DNA of 64,000 nt from Streptomyces sp. ISL-98 (GTDB lineage: Bacteria; Actinomycetota; Actinomycetes; Streptomycetales; Streptomycetaceae), in NCBI RefSeq assembly GCF_018614055.1, contig NZ_JAGGPB010000039.1, positions 1 through 64,000 on the forward strand, given 5' to 3'. The notes beneath the pieces were generated by a model that was given only the letters and a program-made list of their open reading frames with translations, searched no databases and was not told the DNA's origin. The position numbers and the translations under genes are program-made. Positions 43,088 through 51,880 of the stretch are shown here, piece after piece (the stretch's first letter is position 1; every line of letters begins with the position of its first letter).

Positions 43088-44344
43088 ATGGGCGCGGACC
43101 ACACGTCGAAGATCGTCGGGACAGCCTGGGGGCTGCTGATCCTCAACACGCTCGGCTCCACCGGGGCGAAGACCATCGTCCCGCTGCCCCGCTCCCTCAT
43201 CCAGATGGTCACCATGGGCGCGCTGGCCGCCGCGTTCGCGCTGGCGCTGGCAGTCAATCTCCGGCTGCGCGTCCGGGCCAGCGCCTTCGTATTCCTGCTC
43301 ACCCTGCTGCTGGTGCCGAGCGTGATCTCCAGCGCGAACCTGGAGTCCGGGTTCGGCGCGCTGTTCCGCTGCGCCCGGCTGGCTCTCTTCGTCGGCACGC
43401 TGTGGCTGCTCAGCCGCTGGTGGGACGGCAGTGAGACGTTCGTCCGGCACCACATCCGGATCTACTTCGCGGTCCTCGGGTCGGTGGCCGCCGGCCTGGT
43501 CATCTCACCGGGCGCCGCCCTGCCCGACCTTTACGGCGGGCGGCTGGTCGGCGCGTTGTGGCCGCTCACCCCGCCGCAGATCGGACAGTACGCCGCGGTG
43601 ATCATCGGGCTCACCGTGCTGCTCGTTCTGGGCCGCCGGACCGACAGGCGCAGCGCGGCGGTAGTCATCGTGCCGGCACTCGTCCTGCTCGCGCTGACCC
43701 ATACCCGGACGGCCACGCTCGGCCTGTTCATCGGGCTGGTGTTGGCGATCGGCTCGCTCCTCCTGACCAGCGCCGCCGCCCGCCGGTTCTTCGCCTGGGC
43801 GGTGCTGTGCGCCGCCGTGGCCGCGGTGGCGTTCAGCTCCGCGCTGCAGGCGTGGTTCCTGCGCGGACAGAGCAAAGAGAACATCTCCAACCTCACCGGT
43901 CGGGCCAAGGTCTGGGACGCCCTGCTGGCAGCCCCCCGGTCGACCTCGGAGCAGCTGTTCGGCGCGGGCCTGGGCGACAAGTCGTTCGGCGGGCTGCCGA
44001 TCGACAACAGCTGGCTGGCCGTTTACCACGAGCAGGGTCTGACCGGCGTCGCCCTGGTGGCGGCGATCATCATCGTGCTCGGCGGCGTCGCGTTGCTGCG
44101 GCCACCGTCGCTGTCGAGGGCCTGCGCGATCTTCCTGATCAGCTACTGCGCGATCGCGTCGTACACCGAGGCCGGGCTGGGCGACGCCTCGCCGTATCTG
44201 CTGCATCTGACCGTGGCCGCCTCGCTGCTTGCGGCACCTGCCGCGGCCACTCCCCTGTCGACGCCCGACGTCCCCCGGCTCTCGACGCCCGAAGGTCCTC
44301 GACGACGCATACCGCGCTGGGCCCGCACATCGGAGGTCACCTGA
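43088..44344 (+). CDS. O-antigen ligase / Wzy-like polymerase membrane protein
   Basis: The 418-aa integral membrane protein has about 10 predicted spans and one larger outside loop (about 255-310: F-L-R-G-Q-S-K-E-N-I-S-N-L-T-G-R-A-K-V-W). The segment N-L-T-G-R...W and later F-G-A-G-L-G match the Wzy_C/O-antigen ligase superfamily, which polymerises or ligates lipid-linked glycans. It is the only polymerase candidate in the locus. ATG 43088 begins 2 bp after the previous stop. Confidence 0.88.
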   Translation: MGADHTSKIVGTAWGLLILNTLGSTGAKTIVPLPRSLIQMVTMGALAAAFALALAVNLRLRVRASAFVFLLTLLLVPSVISSANLESGFGALFRCARLALFVGTLWLLSRWWDGSETFVRHHIRIYFAVLGSVAAGLVISPGAALPDLYGGRLVGALWPLTPPQIGQYAAVIIGLTVLLVLGRRTDRRSAAVVIVPALVLLALTHTRTATLGLFIGLVLAIGSLLLTSAAARRFFAWAVLCAAVAAVAFSSALQAWFLRGQSKENISNLTGRAKVWDALLAAPRSTSEQLFGAGLGDKSFGGLPIDNSWLAVYHEQGLTGVALVAAIIIVLGGVALLRPPSLSRACAIFLISYCAIASYTEAGLGDASPYLLHLTVAASLLAAPAAATPLSTPDVPRLSTPEGPRRRIPRWARTSEVT

Positions 44345-44346
44345 GC

Positions 44347-45588
44347 ATGCACGTTCTCGTGGTGCACAACCGCTACGCCTCGGCCCAGCCGAGCGGGGAG
44401 AACAAGGTCGTCGACCAGGAGGCGGCGCTGCTGCGCGAGGCCGGCCACCGGGTCGAGGTGTTCGAGCGGCGCAGTGACGACATCGGCGCCCGGTCCCTCC
44501 TTGCCAAGGCCGCGCTGCCGCTCCTCGTGCCGTGGAACCCGGCGGTTCGCGCGGAGCTCGCCGACCGGCTCCGGAGCGAGCGGCCGGACGTGGTGCACGT
44601 CCACAACGTATTCCCGCTCCTGTCGCCCGCGGTCCTTGCCGCCTGCGCCGACGCCGGCGTACCCGCCGTCGCCACGCTGCACAACTACACCCAAGTCTGC
44701 CCGCCCGGCACACTGCAGCGGGACGGCCGGCCGTGCACCGAGTGCGTCGGGAGGGCGCCGCTTCCCGCCGTCCGGCACGGCTGCTACCGGAACTCCCGTC
44801 TTGCGACGGTGCCGCTCGCGGTCAGCCTGTCGGTCAACCGGCGCCGGTGGTGGTCCGGCGTGGAGCGGTTCTTCTGTATCTCCGCGGCGCAGCGCGACGT
44901 CCTGGTGCAGGCCGGCATGCCGGCCGAACGGCTTGCGGTGAAGCACAACTTCGTGCCCGACCCGGGCGCCGGCCGAGCGGGCGCCGGCGAGCATCTGCTC
45001 TATCTCGGCCGGCTCGCGGAGGCCAAGGGCGTACGGCTGCTCATGACGGCGTGGGACGAGATCGCCGCGAGCGGCGGGCTGGGCGTGCCGCTCGTGATCG
45101 CCGGCACGGGACCGCTGGAGCGCGAGGTGACCACCTGGGCGGCGGGCAGGGACGACGTGCGCTACGTCGGCCTGTACGACACGGCGGAGTGCCAGAAGGC
45201 CATCGCCCGGTCCGTCGCCGTGGTGGCTCCCTCGACCTGGCTGGAGGCGTTCGGCCTGGTGGTCGTGGAGGCGATGGCGGCGGGGGTCCCGACCGTCGCC
45301 GCCGGACACGGCGCCTTCGTCGAACTCGTCGAGGACGGGGTGACCGGGCTGCTGCACCGGCCGGGCGAGGCCGCCTCGCTCGCGTCCTGCATACGCCGGA
45401 TCGCGGCCGAACCGGACCTGGTCCGAGAGATGGGCCGGGCGGCCCGGCGCCGTTACGAGCAGGGGTTCAGCCCGGCCGTCGGCCTCGAGCGCCTGGTGGA
45501 GGGGTACCGCACCGCGATCGCGGGGCGGTCAGCAATGACTCGCGGCGGGGACACCCACGCGAGCAGGGGGGATGGGGACAGTAGATGA
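44347..45588 (+). CDS. Family 4 glycosyltransferase
   Basis: ATG 44347 gives a 413-aa GT-B enzyme. The N-terminus is H-N-R-Y-A-S-A-Q-P-S-G-E-N-K-V-V-D-Q-E, with the glycine-rich acceptor region V-H-V-H-N-V-F-P-L. A Cys-rich insert (C-P-P-G-T-L...C-T-E-C-V-G...C-Y) is shared with a capsule GT4 group. The donor site is L-Y-L-G-R-L-A-E-A-K-G, then P-S-T-W-L-E-A-F-G-L-V-V-V-E-A-M-A (EX7E). It adds one sugar to the repeat unit. The 3' end overlaps the methyltransferase gene. Confidence 0.92.
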   Translation: MHVLVVHNRYASAQPSGENKVVDQEAALLREAGHRVEVFERRSDDIGARSLLAKAALPLLVPWNPAVRAELADRLRSERPDVVHVHNVFPLLSPAVLAACADAGVPAVATLHNYTQVCPPGTLQRDGRPCTECVGRAPLPAVRHGCYRNSRLATVPLAVSLSVNRRRWWSGVERFFCISAAQRDVLVQAGMPAERLAVKHNFVPDPGAGRAGAGEHLLYLGRLAEAKGVRLLMTAWDEIAASGGLGVPLVIAGTGPLEREVTTWAAGRDDVRYVGLYDTAECQKAIARSVAVVAPSTWLEAFGLVVVEAMAAGVPTVAAGHGAFVELVEDGVTGLLHRPGEAASLASCIRRIAAEPDLVREMGRAARRRYEQGFSPAVGLERLVEGYRTAIAGRSAMTRGGDTHASRGDGDSR

Positions 45589-46829
45589 CCAAATGCCGAC
45601 TCTGCGGCTCGGAAGCGATGGCGAGCGTCGTCGATCTCGGGGCGACGCCACCATGTGAGAGCTTTCTCGCCGCGGACCAACTGGACACGGCGGAGCCGGC
45701 GTACCCGTTGCACCTGCGGGTCTGCACCGACTGCTGGCTGGCGCAGATACCGCCGCTGATCACGCCGGAGGAGACGTTCAAGGAGTACGCGTACTTCTCC
45801 TCGTACTCGACCTCCTGGGTGGAGCACGCGCGCACGTTCGTCGCGGACGCGGTGCAGCGGGTGGGTCTGGGCACCGACGGCGCCGAGGCCTTCGTGGTCG
45901 AAGTCGCAAGCAACGACGGGTACTTGCTGAAGCACGTGGTGGACCGGGGGATCCGCTGTCTCGGCATCGAGCCGTCCGTGAATGTCGGCGCCGCGGCGCG
46001 GGACGCGGGTGTGCCCACGCTCACGGAGTTCCTGAGCCCGGACACCGGCTCGGCCGTCCGCGAGGAGCACGGCCCGGCGGACCTGGTCGTGGCCAACAAC
46101 GTGTACGCGCACATCCCCGACGTGGTCGGGTTCACCCAGGGGCTGCGCGCCCTGGTCGCCGACGACGGCTGGGTCTCCATCGAGGTGCAGCACCTGCTGA
46201 CCCTGATCGAGGAGAACCAGTACGACACGATCTACCACGAACACTTCCAGTACTACACGGTCGCTTCCGCGATCCGGGCCCTCGCGAGCGGCGGACTCGC
46301 GCTCGTGGACGTCGAGTTGCTGCCCACGCACGGCGGCTCCATCCGGCTGTGGGCCCGGCCGGCCGACGTGGCGGGCGAGCCGTCCCAGCGAGTGGCCGAC
46401 GTGCTTGCCCGGGAGAAGGCCGCCGGGCTGCAGGAGGTTTCCGGGTACACCGAGTTCTCCGCCCGGGTGGCCAAGGTGCGCCGGGACCTCCTGCGGTTCC
46501 TCATCGAGGCGGCCGAGCGCGGCGAGACGGTCGTCGGCTACGGCGCCCCTGGCAAGGGCAACACCCTGCTCAACCACTGCGGCATCCGGCCCGACCTGCT
46601 CCCGTACACGGTCGACCGCAACCCGTACAAGCACGGCAGGTTCACCCCTGGCACCCGCATCCCGATCCTGCCGCCCGAACAGATAGCCGCCGACAAACCG
46701 GACTACGTCCTCATCCTGCCGTGGAACCTGCGGGCCGAGCTGGTCGAGCAGCTGTCGTTCGTGCACGACTGGGGCGGCCGCCTTGTCTTTCCCATCCCGG
46801 AACTGAGCATTGTCGAGGTCAAGTCATGA
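45585..46829 (+). CDS. Sugar C-methyltransferase (zinc-finger SAM type)
   Basis: The 414-aa protein starts with a putative zinc site (C-R-L-C-G near residue 4 and C-T-D-C about 48), the Methyltransf_13 domain of deoxysugar C-methyltransferases. The SAM domain follows (V-V-E-V-A-S-N-D-G-Y-L-L; N-V-Y-A-H-I-P-D), then the C-terminal Methyltransf_14 domain (G-Y-G-A-P-G-K-G-N-T-L-L). TylC3-like family members methylate C3 of 4-keto-deoxysugar nucleotides. With the cytidylyltransferase next door it suggests a branched-chain sugar. ATGA overlap with the upstream gene. Confidence 0.9.
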   Translation: MTKCRLCGSEAMASVVDLGATPPCESFLAADQLDTAEPAYPLHLRVCTDCWLAQIPPLITPEETFKEYAYFSSYSTSWVEHARTFVADAVQRVGLGTDGAEAFVVEVASNDGYLLKHVVDRGIRCLGIEPSVNVGAAARDAGVPTLTEFLSPDTGSAVREEHGPADLVVANNVYAHIPDVVGFTQGLRALVADDGWVSIEVQHLLTLIEENQYDTIYHEHFQYYTVASAIRALASGGLALVDVELLPTHGGSIRLWARPADVAGEPSQRVADVLAREKAAGLQEVSGYTEFSARVAKVRRDLLRFLIEAAERGETVVGYGAPGKGNTLLNHCGIRPDLLPYTVDRNPYKHGRFTPGTRIPILPPEQIAADKPDYVLILPWNLRAELVEQLSFVHDWGGRLVFPIPELSIVEVKS

Positions 46830-47620
46830 AGGTCGTCCTGTTCTGCGGCGGTTACGGGATGCGGATGCGGAGCGGTGCCGCAGACGACGTGCCCAAGCCG
46901 ATGGCGATGGTCGGCCCCCGGCCGCTGATCTGGCACGTCATGCGCTACTACGCGCACTTCGGGCACACGGAGTTCATCCTGTGTCTCGGGTACGGGGCGC
47001 ACCACATCAAGGACTTCTTCCTCAACTACGAGGAGACGACGTCCAACGACTTCGTGCTGCGGGGCGGGCGGACCGAGCTGCTTTCCACCGACATCTCGGA
47101 CTGGACGATCACGTTCGCGCAGACCGGCATCGAGTCACCGATCGGGGAGCGGCTGCGCCGGGTGCGGCACCACCTGGACGGCGACGAGATGTTCCTCGCC
47201 AACTACGCCGACGTGCTCACCGACGCCCCGCTGCCCAAGATGATCGACCGGTTCGCCCGGCGCGACGCCGGTGCGTCGATGATGGTGGTGCCGCCGCAGT
47301 CGTCGTTCCACTGTGTGGAGTTGGGCGAGGACGGCCTGGTGGGGGGCATCACCGCGGTGAGCGAGCTGCCGCTGTGGGAGAACGGCGGCTACTTCGTGCT
47401 CCGCCAGGAGGTCTTCGATCACATACCGGAGAACGGGGACCTGGTCGCCGACGGATGCGCCCAACTGGCCAAGCAGGGCCGGTTGGTGGCGCACCAGCAC
47501 CGCGGCTTCTGGAAGCCGACCGACACCGTGAAGGAGCGGGCCGCGCTCGACTCCGCCTACGCCCGGGGCGAGCGCCCCTGGGCCGTGTGGGAACGGGACG
47601 GCGCGGGGGTGAGCGCGTGA
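46826..47620 (+). CDS. Glucose-1-phosphate cytidylyltransferase-like nucleotidyltransferase
   Basis: The 264-aa protein has the sugar-nucleotide pyrophosphorylase start V-V-L-F-C-G-G-Y-G-M-R-M-R and K-P-M-A-M-V-G-P-R-P-L-I-W. The RfbF-type segment L-C-L-G-Y-G-A-H-H-I-K-D-F-F-L-N-Y and the central F-L-A-N-Y-A-D-V-L-T-D follow. The family makes CDP-glucose from CTP and glucose-1-phosphate. The downstream CDP-glucose 4,6-dehydratase is not obvious, unless the epimerase at 48268 takes that role. The locus may therefore depend on another gene or use the enzyme for another nucleotide sugar. Confidence 0.9.
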   Translation: MKVVLFCGGYGMRMRSGAADDVPKPMAMVGPRPLIWHVMRYYAHFGHTEFILCLGYGAHHIKDFFLNYEETTSNDFVLRGGRTELLSTDISDWTITFAQTGIESPIGERLRRVRHHLDGDEMFLANYADVLTDAPLPKMIDRFARRDAGASMMVVPPQSSFHCVELGEDGLVGGITAVSELPLWENGGYFVLRQEVFDHIPENGDLVADGCAQLAKQGRLVAHQHRGFWKPTDTVKERAALDSAYARGERPWAVWERDGAGVSA

Positions 47621-48264
47621 TCCGGCTCGGGGCCGGGCGCCTGGACCGGATCGTCGTGGTGGGCGCGCACTGCGACGACATCGCCATCGGCGCCGGCGGC
47701 ACGCTGCTGACGATGTGCCTCGCGCATCCGGGCACGCGCGTCGACGCGCTGGTGCTCTCCGGCGGTGGCAGCGAGCGGGAGCAGGAGGAGCGGGCCGCGC
47801 TCGCCGCCTTCTGCCCGGGCGCCGAACTGCGCCTGACCGTGGACAAGTTGCCGGACGGCCGGCTGCCGGCGCACTGGGAGGGGGCCAAGGCCGCGGTCGA
47901 GGAGCTGCGCGAGCGGACCGAGCCGGATCTGGTCCTCGCACCGCGTACCGATGACGCGCACCAGGATCACCGCGGCCTGGCGAAGCTGATGACCACCGCT
48001 TTCCGCGACCACCTCGTGCTCGGCTACGAGATCGTCAAGTGGGACGGCGATCTCGGCCGTATGGGGGCGTACCAGCCGCTGTCGCCGGAGATCGCCGAAC
48101 GGAAGGTGCGGCTGTTGCAGGAGCACTACCCCTCGCAGCGGCACCGGCCCTGGTACGACCGGGAGGCCTTCCTCGGCCTTGCCCGGATCCGCGGCATCGA
48201 ATGCCACGAGCGATACGCCGAGGCGTTCGCCGTCACCAAACTCACGCTCAACCTGGGGGATTGA
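47617..48264 (+). CDS. PIG-L family N-deacetylase
   Basis: GTG 47617 overlaps the preceding stop. The 215-aa protein has the LmbE/PIG-L zinc motif G-A-H-C-D-D-I-A-I-G-A-G-G (His-x-Asp-Asp) and the later H-Q-D-H-R-G pattern. The family removes acetyl groups from N-acetylated sugars, for example in mycothiol and GPI-anchor precursors. In this locus it likely frees an amino group on a sugar or converts a nucleotide-sugar intermediate. The unusual Cys in H-C-D-D replaces the common Pro. Confidence 0.9.
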   Translation: MIRLGAGRLDRIVVVGAHCDDIAIGAGGTLLTMCLAHPGTRVDALVLSGGGSEREQEERAALAAFCPGAELRLTVDKLPDGRLPAHWEGAKAAVEELRERTEPDLVLAPRTDDAHQDHRGLAKLMTTAFRDHLVLGYEIVKWDGDLGRMGAYQPLSPEIAERKVRLLQEHYPSQRHRPWYDREAFLGLARIRGIECHERYAEAFAVTKLTLNLGD

Positions 48265-48267
48265 ACC

Positions 48268-49293
48268 TTGCGCGTACTACTGACCGGACACCAGGGCTAT
48301 CTGGGCACCGTGATGGCCCCGGTCCTCGCGGCCGCCGGGCACGAGGTCGTCGGCCTCGACGCCGGCCTGTTCGCCGACTGCGTCCTCGGCCCGTCGCCCG
48401 CCGACCCGCAGGGGCATCGGGTGGACCTGCGCGACGTCACGGCCGAACACGTGGCCGGGGTGGACGCCGTGATCCACCTGGCCGCACTCTCCAATGACCC
48501 GCTGGGATCGCTGGCGCCGGACCTCACCTACGACATCAACCACCACGCCTCCGTACGGCTGGCCCGGCTGGCCCGCGACGCCGGAGTGCGGCGCTTCCTG
48601 TACGCGTCGACCTGCTCCGTCTACGGCGCCGCCGGCGGCGGCGACCTGGTGAGCGAGGACGCCCCGCTGCGCCCGGTCACGCCGTACGCGGAGTCCAAGG
48701 TGCGGGTGGAGGACGACCTGCACGCGCTGGCCGACGGCGACTTCACCCCGGTGTTCATGCGCAACGCCACCGCCTTCGGCTACTCGCCCCGGCTGCGCGC
48801 CGACATCGTGCTGAACAACCTGGTGGGCCACGCGCTCCTGTCCGGCGAGGTCCTCGTGCTCTCCGACGGCACCCCCTGGCGCCCGCTGGTGCACGCCGCC
48901 GACATCGCCCGGGCCTTCACGGCCGCACTGACCGCGCCGCGCGAAGCGGTGCACGACCGGGCGTTCAACATCGGCAGCGAGACCAACAACGTCACGGTCG
49001 CCGAGATCGCCGAGCAGGTCGCCGAGGCGGTGTCCGGCGCGAAGGTGGTGATCACCGGGGAGACCGGTGCCGATCCGCGGTCGTACCGGGTGGACTTCTC
49101 CCGGTTCCGCGCCGCGATACCCGGCTTCGACTGCGAGTGGACGGTGAAGCGGGGCGCACTCGAACTCGCCGACGCCTACCGGAAGTTCGGGCTGACCCGG
49201 GAGGACTTCGAGCAGCGCTTCACCCGGCTTGCCGTGCTGCGCGAGGCGTCCGACGCCGGCGCCGTCGACGACACCCTGCGGTGGCGCCGATGA
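48268..49293 (+). CDS. NAD-dependent epimerase/dehydratase
   Basis: A TTG start at 48268 (GGGGGA upstream) gives a 341-aa extended SDR. It has L-L-T-G-H-Q-G-Y-L-G-T near the N-terminus, H-L-A-A-L-S-N-D-P-L-G, the S-T-C-S-V-Y-G strand and the catalytic Y-A-E-S-K. The TGxxGYxG motif carries His-Gln in the middle. It acts on a nucleotide sugar, by epimerisation, dehydration or reduction. It sits with the cytidylyltransferase, C-methyltransferase and deacetylase, which together outline a modified-sugar branch. Confidence 0.92.
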   Translation: MRVLLTGHQGYLGTVMAPVLAAAGHEVVGLDAGLFADCVLGPSPADPQGHRVDLRDVTAEHVAGVDAVIHLAALSNDPLGSLAPDLTYDINHHASVRLARLARDAGVRRFLYASTCSVYGAAGGGDLVSEDAPLRPVTPYAESKVRVEDDLHALADGDFTPVFMRNATAFGYSPRLRADIVLNNLVGHALLSGEVLVLSDGTPWRPLVHAADIARAFTAALTAPREAVHDRAFNIGSETNNVTVAEIAEQVAEAVSGAKVVITGETGADPRSYRVDFSRFRAAIPGFDCEWTVKRGALELADAYRKFGLTREDFEQRFTRLAVLREASDAGAVDDTLRWRR

Positions 49294-50564
49294 CCGCTGT
49301 CGGTGAGGAGATGCACGCACTGGTGGAGCGGCTGTACCCGCTGTGCCGGAGCATCACCGGCGACGGTGTGCGCGCCACCCTGGAGATCGTCGGCGAGTAC
49401 GTTCCGCTGCAGGTGCACGAGGTGCCGACCGGGACGCAAGCGCTCGACTGGACGGTGCCGCAGGAGTGGAACATCCGGGACGCGTACATCGCCGACACCA
49501 CAGGCAACCGGGTCGTCGACTTCGCCGCGTCCAGCCTGCACGTGCTCGGCTACAGCGTGCCGGTGTCGGCGACCATGCCGCTGGCCGAGCTGCGCGCGCA
49601 CCTGCACACCCTGCCGGACCACCCGAGTTGGGTGCCGTACCGCACCAGCTACTACAAGCCGGAATGGGGGTTCTGCCTGGCCCAGGAGACCCTGGAAGCG
49701 CTGCCGGACGGCGAGTACGAGGTGCGCATCGACTCCACACTCGCAGACGGCCACCTCACCTACGCCGAGCACGTGGTCCCCGGGCAGGTCCCCGACGAGG
49801 TGATCGTCTCCTGCCACGTCTGCCACCCGTCGCTGGCCAACGACAACCTGGCCGGCATCGCGGTGGCGACGTTCCTGGCCCGGGCGCTGGCACAGGAAAC
49901 GCCGTACTACACCTACCGGTTCATCTACGCACCCGGCACCATCGGGGCGATCACCTGGCTGGCCCGCAACGCGGAGCGGATCGACCAGGTCAAGCACGGG
50001 CTCGTGCTGGCCTGCGCCGGCGACTCGGGTCAACTGACGTACAAGCAGAGCAGACGCGGCGACGCGGAGATCGACCGGGTGATGCGGCACGTGCTTGCCG
50101 CCTCCGAACGCCCGCACAGCATCAACGAGTTCACTCCGTACGGCTACGACGAGCGGCAGTTCTGCTCGCCCGGGTTCGACCTCGGCGTGGGCTCGCTCAG
50201 CCGGACCCCGTACGCCGGCTACCCCGAGTACCACACCTCGGCGGACAACCCGGACTTCGTCACCCCGGAGGCGATGGCGGACACCCTTGCAGTCTGCCGC
50301 GAGGCATTCGCCGTCCTCGACCGCAACCGGCAGTACGTCAACCTCAGCCCCTACGGCGAGCCACAGCTGGGCCGACGAGGGTTGTACGACTCACTCGGCG
50401 GCCGCAGCGACGCGAAGCAGGCTCAGATGGCCATGCTCTGGGTGCTCAGCCTCTCCGACGGCGAGCACAGTCTGCTGGACGTCGCCGAGCGGTCCGGGCT
50501 GCCGTTCAGCGCCGTCGCCGTCGCGGCCGACGCCCTGCACGGCGCCGGGCTGATCAAGGCATGA
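49290..50564 (+). CDS. DUF4910 / aminopeptidase-like protein of the glycan locus
   Basis: The 424-aa protein has the three-part architecture of the DUF4910 family: an N-terminal DUF2172-like insert (S-I-T-G-D-G-V-R; W-N-I-R-D-A-Y-I), a peptidase-like zinc core (V-S-C-H-V-C-H-P-S-L-A-N-D-N-L-A-G; Y-P-E-Y-H-T-S-A-D-N) and a C-terminal winged helix (about 360-424). The metal ligands His, Asp and a later His are visible. Members recur in surface-polysaccharide and natural-product clusters beside aminotransferases; the substrate is unknown. ATGA overlap with the epimerase gene. Confidence 0.88.
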   Translation: MTAVGEEMHALVERLYPLCRSITGDGVRATLEIVGEYVPLQVHEVPTGTQALDWTVPQEWNIRDAYIADTTGNRVVDFAASSLHVLGYSVPVSATMPLAELRAHLHTLPDHPSWVPYRTSYYKPEWGFCLAQETLEALPDGEYEVRIDSTLADGHLTYAEHVVPGQVPDEVIVSCHVCHPSLANDNLAGIAVATFLARALAQETPYYTYRFIYAPGTIGAITWLARNAERIDQVKHGLVLACAGDSGQLTYKQSRRGDAEIDRVMRHVLAASERPHSINEFTPYGYDERQFCSPGFDLGVGSLSRTPYAGYPEYHTSADNPDFVTPEAMADTLAVCREAFAVLDRNRQYVNLSPYGEPQLGRRGLYDSLGGRSDAKQAQMAMLWVLSLSDGEHSLLDVAERSGLPFSAVAVAADALHGAGLIKA

Positions 50565-51880
50565 CGCCCATGACCACCGGGAGGGAGAAGCCGACGCCCT
50601 CGGCGGCCGGGGCCAGACACGCCCGGCCGACCGCCAGGCGGGCCATCGTCGGCCGGCTGTCCTGGGGACTGGCCGACCAGGCGGCCTCCAGCATGACCAA
50701 CTTCGCGGTGGGGATCTACGTCGCACGTTCGCTGGGGCTGGCCGCGTTCGGCGTGTTCAGCCTGGCCTGGGTGACCTACGGCGTAGTGCTCAGCGTCTCC
50801 CGCGGGGTGGCCACCGACCCCCTCGTGGTGCGCTTCAGCGGCGGGTCGGACACGTCCTGGCGCGGGGCGGTGGCCCGGTCGTCGGGTACCGCGCTCGGCG
50901 TCGGTGCCACCATCGGCGCGGTGTGTCTGGTGGTCGGGCTTGCTGTCGGCGGCCCAGTGGGGCCCGCGTTCGCCTGCCTCGGCGTCATCCTGCCGGGGCT
51001 GCTGCTGCAGGACGCCTGGCGGTACGCGTTCTTCGCCGCCGGCACCGGGCGGAAGGCATTCGTCAACGACCTCGTGTGGGGCGTCACGCTCGTCCCGGCC
51101 ATGGTGGTGGCGGCCCGCGTGGGCAGCGTGGCCGCTTTCGTGCTCGCCTGGGGCGCGTCCGCCGCGGTGGCCGCGGTGTACGGCTGCCTCCAGTCCGGCA
51201 TCCGGCCCCAGCTGACCGGAGCGCGCGAGTGGATTCGCGAGCACCGCGACCTCGGCTACCGATACCTGGTCGAGAACGTCAGCACCAGCGGCGCGAGCCA
51301 GCTGCGGGCGTACGGGCTCGGCGCGATCGTCGGAGTCAGCGCGGTGGGTGTGGTCCGGGGCGCCGAGCTCCTGCTCGGCCCGTTCCTCGCTGTGCTGATG
51401 GGGCTGTCGCTGGTCACCGTCGCGGAGGCGGCACGGGTGCTGCGGCAGGCCCCGCACCGCCTCGGCAAGTTCTGCCTCGTGCTGGGCGGCGGGCAGGCCG
51501 CCGCCGCGCTGCTCTGGGGCGCGGCGCTGCTGCTGATGCCGGACCGGGCCGGCGAGTTCGTACTCGGCGACGTCTGGCGCGCCGCCTCGGAGCTCATCGT
51601 GCCGGCCACGCTCGGCGTCGCGGGCGCCGGCCTCGGCACCGGCGCGGCGGCCGGACTGCGCGCGCTCGCCGCGGCCCGGCGCAGCCTGCGCAGCCAGCTG
51701 TTCGCCTCCGCCTGTTACGTCATCGGCGGGCTCGGCGGGGCGGCCGTGGCCGGCACGGTCGGCTCGGCCTGGGGCGTCGCCGCCGCGACGTTGAGCAGCT
51801 CGGCCGTGTGGTGGCTGCAGCTGCGGTCCGCCCTGCGCGAGCGCCACCAGAACCCCAACCGCGAAGTGAGGACGCCATGA
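50561..51880 (+). CDS. Polysaccharide flippase (MOP/Wzx-like)
   Basis: The 439-aa membrane protein has about 12 predicted spans, starting after a Pro/Arg-rich cytoplasmic leader (1-30). The first spans read S-W-G-L-A-D-Q-A-A-S-S-M-T-N-F-A-V-G-I-Y-V-A-R-S-L-G, typical of MOP-superfamily glycan translocases. With the polymerase and initiating transferase it completes a Wzx/Wzy-type pathway. The start overlaps the previous stop (ATGA); an ATG 9 bp further is also possible. Confidence 0.88.
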   Translation: MTPMTTGREKPTPSAAGARHARPTARRAIVGRLSWGLADQAASSMTNFAVGIYVARSLGLAAFGVFSLAWVTYGVVLSVSRGVATDPLVVRFSGGSDTSWRGAVARSSGTALGVGATIGAVCLVVGLAVGGPVGPAFACLGVILPGLLLQDAWRYAFFAAGTGRKAFVNDLVWGVTLVPAMVVAARVGSVAAFVLAWGASAAVAAVYGCLQSGIRPQLTGAREWIREHRDLGYRYLVENVSTSGASQLRAYGLGAIVGVSAVGVVRGAELLLGPFLAVLMGLSLVTVAEAARVLRQAPHRLGKFCLVLGGGQAAAALLWGAALLLMPDRAGEFVLGDVWRAASELIVPATLGVAGAGLGTGAAAGLRALAAARRSLRSQLFASACYVIGGLGGAAVAGTVGSAWGVAAATLSSSAVWWLQLRSALRERHQNPNREVRTP